From contig DBFWPL010000023.1 of the NCBI GenBank assembly GCA_048463395.1, positions 62,001 through 126,000 on the forward strand: 64,000 bases of DNA, given 5' to 3'. This stretch comes from JAGAJR01 sp048463395. Its GTDB lineage: Bacteria; Pseudomonadota; Alphaproteobacteria; RF32; CAG-239. Of this stretch, positions 8,770 to 17,190 are shown in pieces (position 1 is the first letter of the stretch; every line of letters begins with the position of its first letter). The position numbers and the translations under genes are program-made. Under the pieces are notes generated by a model, which saw nothing but the letters and a program-made list of their open reading frames with translations, did not search any database and was not told the DNA's origin.

Positions 8770-9105
8770 CTATTCTTCTACAGCTGAAGTTTCACCAGAG
8801 GAAGACAGTTCGGAATTGAACTCATCAACCTTAACAGTCATATAACGAATAATGTCTTCGTTGAATCTCATAATTCTTTCGAATTCTGCAATAGCGTTAG
8901 CCGGAGCAGTGATATTCATCAAAACATAGTGGCCTTTACGGTTTTTCTTAATGCGATAAGCCAGGTTTTTCAAACCCCAGTTATCAACTTTAACAACCTC
9001 GCCGCCTTCTTTTTTAATAACATCGCTCAATTCTGAAACAATGTTGTTAACCTGAGAGGTGCCGAGATCCTGACGAGCGATTAAAACGCTTTCATAATTA
9101 GTCAT
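8770..9105 (-). CDS. rpsF: 30S ribosomal protein S6
   Basis: S6 family; starts TNYESVLIARQDLG and has the RNA/S18-binding block YRIKKNRKGHYVLMNI at about residues 50-65, with an acidic C-terminal tail (SSGETSAVEE). Start is set at 9105 because AAGGAG lies 9 bases upstream; an in-frame ATG ten codons earlier at 9135 would swallow this site. First gene of the rpsF-rpsR-rplI operon, with a clear promoter and a hairpin-bearing leader upstream that may carry feedback control by the S6:S18 complex. Confidence 0.97.
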   Translation of the reverse strand: MTNYESVLIARQDLGTSQVNNIVSELSDVIKKEGGEVVKVDNWGLKNLAYRIKKNRKGHYVLMNITAPANAIAEFERIMRFNEDIIRYMTVKVDEFNSELSSSGETSAVEE

Positions 9106-9183
9106 AAATAAAATCTCCTTATGGATTCTCAACAATTGGTAGCCTTATAATTTTTTAATTATTGAGCCGCCGGGTTATGTATA

Positions 9184-9199
9184 GCCGGAAACATCCGGC
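9184..9199 (-). promoter_or_regulatory. rpsF: Leader hairpin of rpsF operon (possible S6:S18 site)
   Basis: GCCGGA and TCCGGC form a 6-bp stem inside the transcribed leader, followed downstream on the minus strand by a second CCGGCGGC stretch. The S6:S18 leader motif known from many bacteria has a conserved CCG in a hairpin bulge. I see GC-rich hairpin elements and CCG here in an otherwise AT-rich leader, but have not matched the motif formally. Confidence 0.35.
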
Positions 9200-9213
9200 A
9201 AGGGACGAGGCGT

Positions 9214-9241
9214 AATATACCCTAAAACTTTAATTTTGCAA
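9214..9241 (-). promoter_or_regulatory. Sigma-70-type promoter of rpsF-rpsR-rplI
   Basis: On the minus strand TTGCAA (9241-9236) and TATATT (9219-9214) are separated by 16 bases. The predicted start, near 9207, gives a leader of about 100 bases before rpsF. Confidence 0.6.
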
Positions 9242-9308
9242 GCAATATTTAAGGTAATTTTAATCTTTTATGCCTATATTTACCCTAAATAAAAGGGATT
9301 TCAAAAAA

Positions 9309-9644
9309 ATGAGCAAAAAAAGCCTGATATTTCTGTTGTCCGCCTTAAGCGTTTTGAGTGCCTGCTCCTTGTTTTCCAAAGAGGAAAAAGAGCAAATACC
9401 CGCTCGCACCGTTTATGCCAACGAAGAAACAACCATCAGCCTCATAAACCAGACAACAAAAGTCATTGTCCGGTGCTATTCCAACGTATTTGAACCGGCA
9501 GAAACCTGTGCCCGTTTTTTTGAAGAAAAAGATTATGTCCGTTTTCGTGAAATTCCTTATAAAACAGCCAATTACGACTTTCTAAAACCCGGAAGCTATC
9601 CTACCCGCCGCTGGAGAAACGGGGAAAGAACCCCTCGTTGGTAG
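9309..9644 (+). CDS. Small lipoprotein of unknown function
   Basis: 111-residue predicted lipoprotein. The N-terminus is a basic-hydrophobic signal (KKSLIFLLSALSVL) ending in the lipobox LSAC, so Cys at about residue 20 would be lipidated. The rest is a small domain with TISLINQTTKVIVRCYSN and four further Cys or aromatic positions; I do not recognise it. Start at 9309 is preferred over an upstream in-frame ATG at 9270 because it gives a canonical signal peptide and has AGGGAT upstream. It is 9 bases before comM and probably co-transcribed with it. Confidence 0.75.
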   Translation: MSKKSLIFLLSALSVLSACSLFSKEEKEQIPARTVYANEETTISLINQTTKVIVRCYSNVFEPAETCARFFEEKDYVRFREIPYKTANYDFLKPGSYPTRRWRNGERTPRW

Positions 9645-9653
9645 GGCACGGCA

Positions 9654-11177
9654 ATGTTAGCCAGAATAAATACCGTTGCTTTTAACGGACTTGAAATTCT
9701 CAATGTTGATTTACAGGTTCAAATTTCTTCCGGACTGCCGGCCTTTACAATTGTCGGACTTCCCGACAAAGCCGTCGCCGAAAGCAGAGAACGGGTCAGA
9801 GCGGCTTTACAATCTTTGGGACTGAGTCTCCCCGCCAAAAGAATAACCGTCAACCTGGCTCCGGCCGATTTACTCAAAGAAGGATCGCATTTTGACTTGC
9901 CTGTTGCTCTGGGGTTGTTAATCGGCATGGGTATTTTGCCTCAGGAAGAGCTCTCGGGCTACTTTGTTCTCGGTGAACTCGGATTAGACGGAAGCATTGT
10001 CCCTGTTAACGGGGTTCTTCCCGTTGCCATCAAAGCCAATTCACAAAATAAAGGGCTTATTTGTCCGTCCGCTCAAGGAAGCGAAGCCGTTTGGTCGGGA
10101 TTAAAAGATATTTTGGCTCCGCACAATCTCCTTGACGTCATCAACCACTTCAAAGGAAGCCAAACCATTCCTTTTCCGCAGGCTTCTCAAATAACAGAAC
10201 AACAAAATCTGCCGGATATGAAAGACGTAAAAGGACAGGAAAGTGCCAAACGAGCCTTGGAAATCGCCGCTGCCGGATCTCATAATCTTTTAATGATAGG
10301 CCCTCCGGGATCCGGAAAATCCATGCTCGCCGCAAGACTGCCGTCTATTCTCCCGCCTCTGACACCGGAAGAAGCTCTGGAAACCAGCACCATTCACTCT
10401 GTTGCCGGAGAACTCAAAAACGGAAAACTTTGCTTTGAACGTCCATACCGAGATCCGCACCATTCGGCCTCAACTCCGGCACTTGTCGGCGGCGGAAGAA
10501 AAGCCAGACCGGGCGAAATCTCCTTGGCACACAACGGCGTCCTCTTTTTAGACGAACTTCCCGAATTCAGCCGTTCAACATTGGAAGCTCTCCGTCAGCC
10601 GCTTGAAAACGGTTGTGTAACCATCTCCAGAGTAAATTCTCATACCACATATCCTGCCAAATTCCAATTAATTGCGGCAATGAATCCCTGCCGTTGCGGA
10701 CACTTGGGCAATCCGGATATGGAATGCTCCCGAGCCCCGAAATGTGCCGAAGAATACCAGTCAAAAATCTCCGGTCCCCTGCTTGACCGCATTGATATTC
10801 ACATTGAAGTCCCTGCCGTCAGTCCTTGGGATATGGCCTCGGCTCCGACCGGAGAAAGTTCGGCACAAATCAGACAACGGGTCATTAAAGCCCGAAAAAT
10901 CCAATCAAATCGTTTCAAACAACTCGGACATCCGGAATTCACAACCAATTCCCAATTAAAAGGCGAACTTTTGGAACAGGCCACAGTTTTGGATAACGAA
11001 GCCAAACAGCTTCTCATAAATTTTGCCGACAAAAACAAACTTTCCGCCCGGGCATATCATCGCACTTTGCGGTTAGCAAGAACGATTGCAGACTTGCAAA
11101 ATGAAATAAATATCCATAGAATACACGTAGCTGAGGCTTTGTCTTACCGCAGACATTTTCCGCCTAAACAAAATTAA
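9654..11177 (+). CDS. comM: ComM/YifB family Mg-chelatase-like AAA+ ATPase
   Basis: Hexameric helicase-like AAA+ protein that in other proteobacteria promotes branch migration during integration of incoming DNA. The N-terminal lon-protease-S5-like domain (about 1-170) includes VGLPDKAVAESRERVRAAL. The AAA+ core has Walker A GPPGSGKSML (about 218), the FERPYRDPHHSASTPALVGGG block, Walker B VLFLDELPEF, and a Cys-containing NPCRCGHLGNP segment. The C-terminal SARAYHRTLRLARTIADL lid follows. Length 507 is typical. Its ATG lies nine bases after the lipoprotein stop; the next gene starts 15 bases downstream of its end. Confidence 0.94.
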   Translation: MLARINTVAFNGLEILNVDLQVQISSGLPAFTIVGLPDKAVAESRERVRAALQSLGLSLPAKRITVNLAPADLLKEGSHFDLPVALGLLIGMGILPQEELSGYFVLGELGLDGSIVPVNGVLPVAIKANSQNKGLICPSAQGSEAVWSGLKDILAPHNLLDVINHFKGSQTIPFPQASQITEQQNLPDMKDVKGQESAKRALEIAAAGSHNLLMIGPPGSGKSMLAARLPSILPPLTPEEALETSTIHSVAGELKNGKLCFERPYRDPHHSASTPALVGGGRKARPGEISLAHNGVLFLDELPEFSRSTLEALRQPLENGCVTISRVNSHTTYPAKFQLIAAMNPCRCGHLGNPDMECSRAPKCAEEYQSKISGPLLDRIDIHIEVPAVSPWDMASAPTGESSAQIRQRVIKARKIQSNRFKQLGHPEFTTNSQLKGELLEQATVLDNEAKQLLINFADKNKLSARAYHRTLRLARTIADLQNEINIHRIHVAEALSYRRHFPPKQN

Positions 11178-11191
11178 TGGAGACAATACTT

Positions 11192-13687
11192 ATGAAAACT
11201 CTAAAATCTAAGCAGTTTTTACTATTACCTGTTCTGGCCTTTTTGGGTTTGGGTCTGAGCACAAACTGCTTTGGTGCAACTTCAACCAGAGAGTTCTTCA
11301 ATACCACACAGGAACAGGAAGACAAAGACGGCAGTATGTTCCCGGGCGGAAGTTGTTCTTCATGCACTAAGGACGGAAGCATATTTCCGGGCGGACGCTG
11401 CGAACGCTGTAAAACACCTTGCATAGATTGCCAACGGAAACCAAAGCCTAAAAAACGCCGCAGTTTCATTCAAAATTACATAACCTTGCAAGAAGATGAA
11501 ATCTACCGGACAGTCCATCGGGAATGTAAAGATTTCGCCCCTATTCAATTGGAATGGGTTGATTTCCGTATTCAACGCGGCAGACAGTTTTCCCCTTATT
11601 CCAATAAACTCGGAAACTACCGTTTCAGAATTTTCGGCTGCCGCCGCGAAACTAAGAATGCTATTCTGAACCAAGGCCGGATTATGCAGAAAGATATGCA
11701 ATTCATTCGTATCTTTGACGATGCCGTCGGCAACTGCTACCCGATTGTGAAAATCCCGAACGATGTTTGTTTGGAAGGCAACAACGAACCGACACCGGAA
11801 TACATCTTAACTGCGGAAATTACCGACTACTTTATGAACATTTGCGACGGTTATGATTGGAATGAAAGCAAAAAAGAAAATCTTCGCACCGGTTCTGCCG
11901 AAATGACCGTAACATGGAGATTAATGGACTTAAGTAAAACCAATGTTTTGTGGAAAGGAACATCCGTCGGATATTCCGAAGTAAACGAAGGCGAATATAA
12001 CGGCGAACTTATTTTGATTGAGAGAGCATTTGCCGATGCTGTTGATAATCTCCGCAATCTCCCTGGGTTTGAAAACCAACTGGCTCGCCGCGTATCCCCT
12101 GAAGAATTAAAAGAACAAAGAGATTCGCTCATCGCCATGGAGAGAATTGAAAACCCGATAAAATGCCAATATCAGGAAGAAATCAAACAAGCCGAACTGA
12201 AACAGAAACAGCAAAACCAACAGCCTTGCCTGCAAAGCACTTGTCCGGTTTGCCCACAATGTCCAAGCTGTCTGCAAGTACAAGAACAAATGCAGCAGCA
12301 GTTGGCTCAGGAACAAATAACATTGTGTGAAAATCCGGCTGTTCTGACCGAACAACCTTTAGAGCTTCAAACCATAACGTTAACTCAGCCATTGACTCAA
12401 GAACAAACACAAGGACAAGCACAAGTTCAAACATTGGTTGAAACCCAACCGCAATATAAGCCGGAACAACTCAAACTTTGTACAGGCGGTTCTTTGGTTA
12501 CCGAAACCGGAGGTATCTGCCCGGACGGAACATTCGTTGAATTTGGCGGAACCTGCCCTGACGGTACAATTGTTCAACAAGCAGGAGGAATATGCTCAGA
12601 CGGAAGCATTGTCGTAATTGAGGAAGAGCCTCTGCAATTAGATGTCGCTGCGGTTGAAGTTGTGGAAGAACCTTTAGAAGCAGAAGTTACCACGCTGCAG
12701 GTTGAAGAAGAACCTTTGGAAGTGGAAATCGCAACTGCTGAAATTGAAGAAAATGGCGGAAGTACCTCCTCCGGAAGCGGAATTATTCAAACCGGCATCA
12801 ATGCCGTTGCGGCAGAAAGCATCATTTCAGAAAGCGGAGACTCAATCAGTTCCGGTACCAATATTGCCGTTTTGGAAGAGAATTGGGTTGATACGCCGCT
12901 TGAAGAGAACACTCCGGAAACAGCCGAGAAACAAGGCACGACGGAAGAAAGCTCCGCCAGCAGCAAAAACAGTCTCTGTATTGTCAGCAGAGAACCTTAT
13001 GATTCGCTCACACCTGAAAATCTGTATACGGTTCGAGCTTCCATTATGGAAATTACCAATGCCAAAGGCCAAAAAGGTGCCGGTCTGATTATCTCCGATC
13101 AGTTTGTTTTGACTTCGGCTGACTTGGTAACAAAAGATATCAACCGCTACGATCTGAAGACAATTAACGGTGTTCACTACACCGGAACAGTTTTCCGCAT
13201 TAATCCAAATAAAAATACCGCATTATTATTGTTGGATGAAAAAACACTTTATACGCCTTTGTCGCTAAGTCTGGATTTGCCGGAAATAAACAAAGAAACT
13301 TACATGACCCTGGGACTTCTTGATTTTGAAAGCGGAGAAGGCTATTTGGACAACAACGGAAAAGTCAGCGGCTACCGTTATTCGGAAGAAAAAGGAGCTG
13401 AAATTATTGTCGATACATTCGTTCAAACCGTAACCACCGGGGGTGCTTTGATCGACAGCCACGGAACAATTACCGGCCTTTCAAACTCCGGCAAGAAACT
13501 TGAAGACGGTCCGGACCTGTTCATTCCGATTGAAACGGCTCTTAAGAGCGTCGGCTTAGAAATTTGCGATCAGGCGTTCCGCCCTGAAAAAGAAATTCCG
13601 CAAATAACCCGTCCGGTATCAAACGCCATTGAAACCAACATCGGCGATAAATCTCCGGAACGCATGAATAAAAAAGAACGCAAGTAA
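11192..13687 (+). CDS. Large secreted Cys/Gln/Glu-rich protein with degenerate trypsin-like domain
   Basis: 831-residue protein with a signal peptide (LLLPVLAFLGLGLS to CFGA, cleavage near residue 25-28). Order of segments: two DGS(M/I)FPGG-x-C units; a domain at about 85-310 with ILTAEITDYF and AEMTVTWRLMDL that resembles outer-membrane accessory lipoprotein domains; a Gln-rich low-complexity tract with CPVCPQCPSC; tandem GG(I/T)C(P/S)DG units; Glu/Val repeats (EEPLE-V/A-EV); then about 220 residues resembling a trypsin-like fold. In the last, GAGLIISDQFVLTSADLV aligns with the usual His block but has Asp for His, and TTGGAL replaces GNSGG, so it is probably not a protease. The start is set at 11192, with GGAG 8 bases before it. 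Function unknown. Confidence 0.75.
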   Translation: MKTLKSKQFLLLPVLAFLGLGLSTNCFGATSTREFFNTTQEQEDKDGSMFPGGSCSSCTKDGSIFPGGRCERCKTPCIDCQRKPKPKKRRSFIQNYITLQEDEIYRTVHRECKDFAPIQLEWVDFRIQRGRQFSPYSNKLGNYRFRIFGCRRETKNAILNQGRIMQKDMQFIRIFDDAVGNCYPIVKIPNDVCLEGNNEPTPEYILTAEITDYFMNICDGYDWNESKKENLRTGSAEMTVTWRLMDLSKTNVLWKGTSVGYSEVNEGEYNGELILIERAFADAVDNLRNLPGFENQLARRVSPEELKEQRDSLIAMERIENPIKCQYQEEIKQAELKQKQQNQQPCLQSTCPVCPQCPSCLQVQEQMQQQLAQEQITLCENPAVLTEQPLELQTITLTQPLTQEQTQGQAQVQTLVETQPQYKPEQLKLCTGGSLVTETGGICPDGTFVEFGGTCPDGTIVQQAGGICSDGSIVVIEEEPLQLDVAAVEVVEEPLEAEVTTLQVEEEPLEVEIATAEIEENGGSTSSGSGIIQTGINAVAAESIISESGDSISSGTNIAVLEENWVDTPLEENTPETAEKQGTTEESSASSKNSLCIVSREPYDSLTPENLYTVRASIMEITNAKGQKGAGLIISDQFVLTSADLVTKDINRYDLKTINGVHYTGTVFRINPNKNTALLLLDEKTLYTPLSLSLDLPEINKETYMTLGLLDFESGEGYLDNNGKVSGYRYSEEKGAEIIVDTFVQTVTTGGALIDSHGTITGLSNSGKKLEDGPDLFIPIETALKSVGLEICDQAFRPEKEIPQITRPVSNAIETNIGDKSPERMNKKERK

Positions 13688-13690
13688 CAA

Positions 13691-13722
13691 AAATCCCCAC
13701 TGGAAACGGTGGGGATTTTATT
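13691..13722 (+). terminator. Terminator after the large secreted protein
   Basis: AAATCCCCAC and GTGGGGATTT make a 10-bp stem with loop TGGAAACG, followed by T-rich sequence. It isolates hslVU from the upstream gene. Confidence 0.9.
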
Positions 13723-13792
13723 CTCTCTTCTTGCAAACGAAAAAATTTTTAACTACATAAGAGAATATAATATTCAAAACGAGGAAATTCTT

Positions 13793-14317
13793 ATGACAAC
13801 AATACTGTGCATACGAAAAGGAAATCAAGTAGTTATGGCCGGAGACGGACAGGCCACTTTAGGTGAAGCCGTTATCTTCAAATCAAAATCCGTAAAAGTC
13901 CGCCGCATCGGCAACGGAAAAATCATTGCCGGTTTTGCCGGAGCCGCCGCAGACGGCATAACTTTAATTGAAAGACTGGAAGGCAAACTGGAAAAACATG
14001 CCAACCAATTAAAAAGAGCCGCCGTGGAACTGGCCAAAGACTGGAGGATGGACAAATATCTCCGCCAGCTTCAGGCCTATATGATTGTGGCGGATAAAGA
14101 CGTTTCTTTGGTTATTTCCGGTACCGGAGAAGTCATGGAACCCGACGACGGCATTATCGGTATCGGCAGCGGCGGAAACTATGCCATGGCTGCGGCTAAG
14201 GCCTTATACGACGTAGAAGGTTTGAATCTTGAAGAGATTGCCGCCAAAGCACTTAAAATTGCCGGCGATATAGATGTCTACACCAATCACAACGTAATTA
14301 TTGAAAAGGTTGAATAA
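13793..14317 (+). CDS. hslV: ATP-dependent protease HslUV, peptidase subunit
   Basis: Threonine peptidase that forms a double hexameric ring capped by HslU. The start is set at 13793 so that Met removal exposes the catalytic N-terminal Thr (TTILCIRKGNQVVMAGDGQ). GAGGAAAT lies 5-7 bases upstream; a longer in-frame extension from 13709 would bury the active Thr and overlaps the terminator. The conserved GDGQATLG, VRRIGNGKIIAGFAGAAAD and IGIGSGGNYAMAAAKAL blocks are all present. Length 174 is normal. HslU follows one base after the stop. Confidence 0.97.
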   Translation: MTTILCIRKGNQVVMAGDGQATLGEAVIFKSKSVKVRRIGNGKIIAGFAGAAADGITLIERLEGKLEKHANQLKRAAVELAKDWRMDKYLRQLQAYMIVADKDVSLVISGTGEVMEPDDGIIGIGSGGNYAMAAAKALYDVEGLNLEEIAAKALKIAGDIDVYTNHNVIIEKVE

Positions 14318-14318
14318 A

Positions 14319-15629
14319 ATGGCGAATTTTAGTCCTCGAGAAATTGTCTCTGAATTAGACCGTTTCATTATTGGTCAAAGTGAAGCAAAAAAGGCTGTTG
14401 CCGTAGCTCTGCGTAACCGCTGGAGAAGAATGCAGCTTTCTGAACACCTGAAAGAAGAAGTTGTTCCTAAAAATATTTTAATGGTCGGACCGACCGGTGT
14501 CGGCAAAACCGAAATTTCCCGTCGTTTGGCAAAACTGGCTAAAGCTCCGTTTATTAAAGTCGAAGCCACGAAATTTACGGAAATCGGCTATGTCGGACGT
14601 GATGTTGAATCTATCATTCGTGATTTGCTGGAAATCTCCATCAATACGACCAAAAACGAACTTCGCAAAAGCGTCAACGCCAAAGCGGAGCTCGCTGCCG
14701 AAGAAAGAGTTCTTGAAGCCTTGGTTGGTATAAATGCCAGCGACGAAACCAAACAAAAATTCCGCAAACTCCTGCGGGAAAATCAGCTAAATGACAAAGA
14801 AATCGAAATCAGCGTCATTGACAACACAAATCCGAGCATGCCGACAATTGACATTCCGGGAATGCCCGGAGCCCAAATGGGCATGATAAGCCTTGGCGAC
14901 ATACTGGGAAAACCGTTTGGTGATAAATATAAAACCAAGAAAATGACTGTCGGCGATGCTTATAAAGTCCTTATGGATGAAGAAAGCGACAAGCTTCTTG
15001 ATCAAGACACCATTATCAACGCCGCAATCAAAGCGGTTGAAAATGACGGAATAGTCTTCATTGATGAGATTGACAAGATAGCCGGCAAAGACGAACGCCG
15101 CGGCGGCGATGTCTCAAGAGAAGGCGTTCAAAGGGATTTACTCCCTCTGATTGAAGGAACAACCGTTAATACCAAATACGGACCGGTAAAAACAGACCAT
15201 ATCTTGTTTATCTGCTCCGGAGCTTTTCACTTATCCAAACCATCGGATTTATTGCCGGAACTTCAAGGCCGCCTGCCGATACGCGTTGAACTGAAAGCCT
15301 TAAATCACGAAGACTTCGTGAGAATTTTAACCGAACCGGAAGCTAATCTGATTGAACAATACGTTGCTTTGATGAAAACCGAAAACTTCGACTTGGAGTT
15401 TGAGAAAGAAGCAATCGACAAGATTGCCGACATTGCCGTTGAAATCAATGAGAACGTTGAAAACATCGGAGCCCGCAGACTGCACACCGTTCTGGAAATT
15501 CTGCTGGAAGACATCAGCTTCAATGCTTCCGACCGCAGCGGAGAAAAAGAAACGATTACCGCCGCCATGGTTGAGGAGAAATTATCCAAATATACTCAGG
15601 CAAGTGATTTGTCGAAATTTATTCTCTAA
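14319..15629 (+). CDS. hslU: ATP-dependent protease HslUV, ATPase subunit
   Basis: AAA+ unfoldase that feeds substrates to HslV. Walker A GPTGVGKTE is near residue 57, TEIGYVGRDVESIIRDL follows, then the family-specific I-domain, Walker B GIVFIDEIDKI, and the GVQRDLLPLIEGTTV and ELQGRLPIRVEL blocks. The C-terminus ends LSKFIL, the tail that docks into HslV. Length 436 is typical. The ATG at 14319 is one base after the hslV stop; the hslU TAA overlaps the hemW ATG (TAATG), so hslV-hslU-hemW are translationally linked. Confidence 0.98.
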   Translation: MANFSPREIVSELDRFIIGQSEAKKAVAVALRNRWRRMQLSEHLKEEVVPKNILMVGPTGVGKTEISRRLAKLAKAPFIKVEATKFTEIGYVGRDVESIIRDLLEISINTTKNELRKSVNAKAELAAEERVLEALVGINASDETKQKFRKLLRENQLNDKEIEISVIDNTNPSMPTIDIPGMPGAQMGMISLGDILGKPFGDKYKTKKMTVGDAYKVLMDEESDKLLDQDTIINAAIKAVENDGIVFIDEIDKIAGKDERRGGDVSREGVQRDLLPLIEGTTVNTKYGPVKTDHILFICSGAFHLSKPSDLLPELQGRLPIRVELKALNHEDFVRILTEPEANLIEQYVALMKTENFDLEFEKEAIDKIADIAVEINENVENIGARRLHTVLEILLEDISFNASDRSGEKETITAAMVEEKLSKYTQASDLSKFIL

Positions 15630-16711
15630 TGCAGAAACTGGGAATTTACATACATTGGCCCTACTGTCTGAGTAAATGCCCGTACTGCGACTTTTACAAA
15701 GAAGTCCGAAAAGATATTCCGCAAGAACAAATCATTGCGGAATATCTGGAGGATTTAGACTTTTACCACAACCTTACTGCCGACAAAAACATCATTTCCG
15801 TCTTTTTCGGCGGCGGCACCCCCTCTCTGATACAACCTCAATATATTGAAAAGATAATCAACCATATTCATAAAAAATGGCATTGTGCTCCAAACATGGA
15901 AATTTCTCTTGAGGCAAACCCCAACAGCAATCGAAAAAATCTGTTTTCAGATTTAAAAAAAGCCGGAATTAACCGCTTGTCTTTGGGGGTTCAGGCCCTT
16001 AATGATACAGACTTAAAATTCCTTGGCCGAACACATAACTTGCAAACCGCCTTAAAATCCGTCAATGACGTAATACAGACTTTTGACAACCATTCCATAG
16101 ACTTAATTTATGCCCGCCCGAACCAACGTCTTTCTGACTGGGAAAAAGAGCTTTCTCAGGCTGTTAATTTCGGTCTCAAACACATCTCTTTATACCAGCT
16201 GACAATTGAAGAAGGCACCGTTTTTGCCAAAAAAGGCATTTCTCCTTTGGAAGAAGATGCTGCGGCGGAAATGTATTCTTTTACGGAAGAATTTCTAAAA
16301 CAAAACGGCTACCCTAGATATGAAGTATCAAACTTTTCCCTGCCTAATTATCAATCCAGACACAATCTGTTATACTGGCAAGGGGATGATTACGTCGGTA
16401 TCGGCAAGTCCGCTCATGGCAGAATAACGCATAACGGTAAAATTTATGCCACAACCCATCACTGTCGGACAGAAGAACTAACCCCTGAAGAACGAGCGGA
16501 AGAACTTATTATCATGGGATTACGCCTTACCGACGGCATAAATAAAAAACATTTTGCCGAAACCTGCGGAATTGAATTGAACAGCTTTGTAAATAAAAAC
16601 AAACTTTGGGAGCTGAAAGAAACGGGATTTCTCATTGAAACCCCGTCTTCTCTTAAAGCAACCCCTTTAGGATTTTTAGTTCTCAATAAGTTAATTGAAG
16701 AACTATGCTAA
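15629..16711 (+). CDS. hemW: HemW-like radical SAM protein
   Basis: Radical SAM protein of the HemW family, oxygen-independent coproporphyrinogen oxidase-like proteins that act as heme chaperones in characterised cases. The cluster motif is C-x3-C-x2-C in YCLSKCPYCDFYK (about residues 12-24), followed by FFGGGTPSLI, the SLEANPN block and LSLGVQALND. LIYARPNQ replaces the usual DL(I/M)YGLPGQT. The C-terminal HemW domain includes RYEVSNFSLP and WQGDDYVGIGKSAHGR. Length 360. In many alphaproteobacteria hemW sits beside rdgB; here it follows hslU. Its last bases overlap the convergent HTH gene by 4. Confidence 0.9.
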   Translation: MQKLGIYIHWPYCLSKCPYCDFYKEVRKDIPQEQIIAEYLEDLDFYHNLTADKNIISVFFGGGTPSLIQPQYIEKIINHIHKKWHCAPNMEISLEANPNSNRKNLFSDLKKAGINRLSLGVQALNDTDLKFLGRTHNLQTALKSVNDVIQTFDNHSIDLIYARPNQRLSDWEKELSQAVNFGLKHISLYQLTIEEGTVFAKKGISPLEEDAAAEMYSFTEEFLKQNGYPRYEVSNFSLPNYQSRHNLLYWQGDDYVGIGKSAHGRITHNGKIYATTHHCRTEELTPEERAEELIIMGLRLTDGINKKHFAETCGIELNSFVNKNKLWELKETGFLIETPSSLKATPLGFLVLNKLIEELC

Positions 16712-16977
16712 CAAACCATCTGGTTAAAAAGCATTTCTTCTTCTCCAAAATAGTGATAAACATCCAGAATTCTGGTCAGCATATTCGGAGTAATCTCCTG
16801 CTCTCCGTTAATCATGGCTAACAACACCTCTTCATTAACTCCGGAGAGACGTGCCAGTTGATCCATACTGCAATCTGTGTTTTGTGTCAGTTCAATCAAT
16901 TTTCTTCTGGATTGTTTTTGTATCAGTGCTTTTATAAAATCGTTAGATTCTTTAATATCCGGATTCTCTTCAATCAT
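16708..16977 (-). CDS. Small helix-turn-helix (XRE-like) protein
   Basis: 89-residue protein with a predicted helix-turn-helix: RRKLIELTQNTDCSMDQLARLSGVNEEVLLAMINGEQEITPNMLTRIL (about residues 28-75) has the alternating pattern of an XRE/lambda-repressor DNA-binding domain. It could be a small regulator or an antitoxin, but no toxin-like partner sits beside it. It is transcribed from its own promoter about 150 bases upstream through a leader with two alternative hairpins, which is unusual for so small a gene. Confidence 0.65.
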   Translation of the reverse strand: MIEENPDIKESNDFIKALIQKQSRRKLIELTQNTDCSMDQLARLSGVNEEVLLAMINGEQEITPNMLTRILDVYHYFGEEEMLFNQMVC

Positions 16978-17049
16978 TTACATACCTTTCCATAAAAACG
17001 AACAAGACTCAAGGTATAACCTCAAAAAGGCAAGGTAAAGAGAATATCT

Positions 17050-17095
17050 TAGCTTGCTCTCTCAGCTGCAAGCCAGGTATTCCCACGACAAGCTA
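17050..17095 (-). promoter_or_regulatory. Structured leader with alternative hairpins
   Basis: On the minus-strand transcript TAGCTTG (17095-17089) can pair with CAAGCTA (17056-17050), while GCTTGC (17073-17068) can pair with GCAAGC (17057-17052). The two pairings compete for the same 3' segment. It lies in the roughly 140-base leader of the small HTH gene. No known riboswitch class was recognised. Confidence 0.4.
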
Positions 17096-17127
17096 TCCTC
17101 ATCGCAAGATGCCTAAAACATAATATA

Positions 17128-17156
17128 TTATTATCAGAAAACAACCCCGAAAGCAA
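17128..17156 (-). promoter_or_regulatory. Promoter of the small HTH gene
   Basis: TTGCTT (17156-17151) and TAATAA (17133-17128) on the minus strand are spaced by 17 bases. The position just after the end of the upstream EamA-like gene supports an independent transcript into the leader. Confidence 0.5.
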
Positions 17157-17190
17157 ACTTTTTCTATAAATATTTGGTATATACGATACT

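Noticed and set aside
16978..17190. tmRNA, SRP RNA or tRNA in the gap before the small HTH gene
   Set aside because: No conserved tRNA-like, GGAAGCAGCC-type SRP or tmRNA sequence; better explained as a structured mRNA leader.
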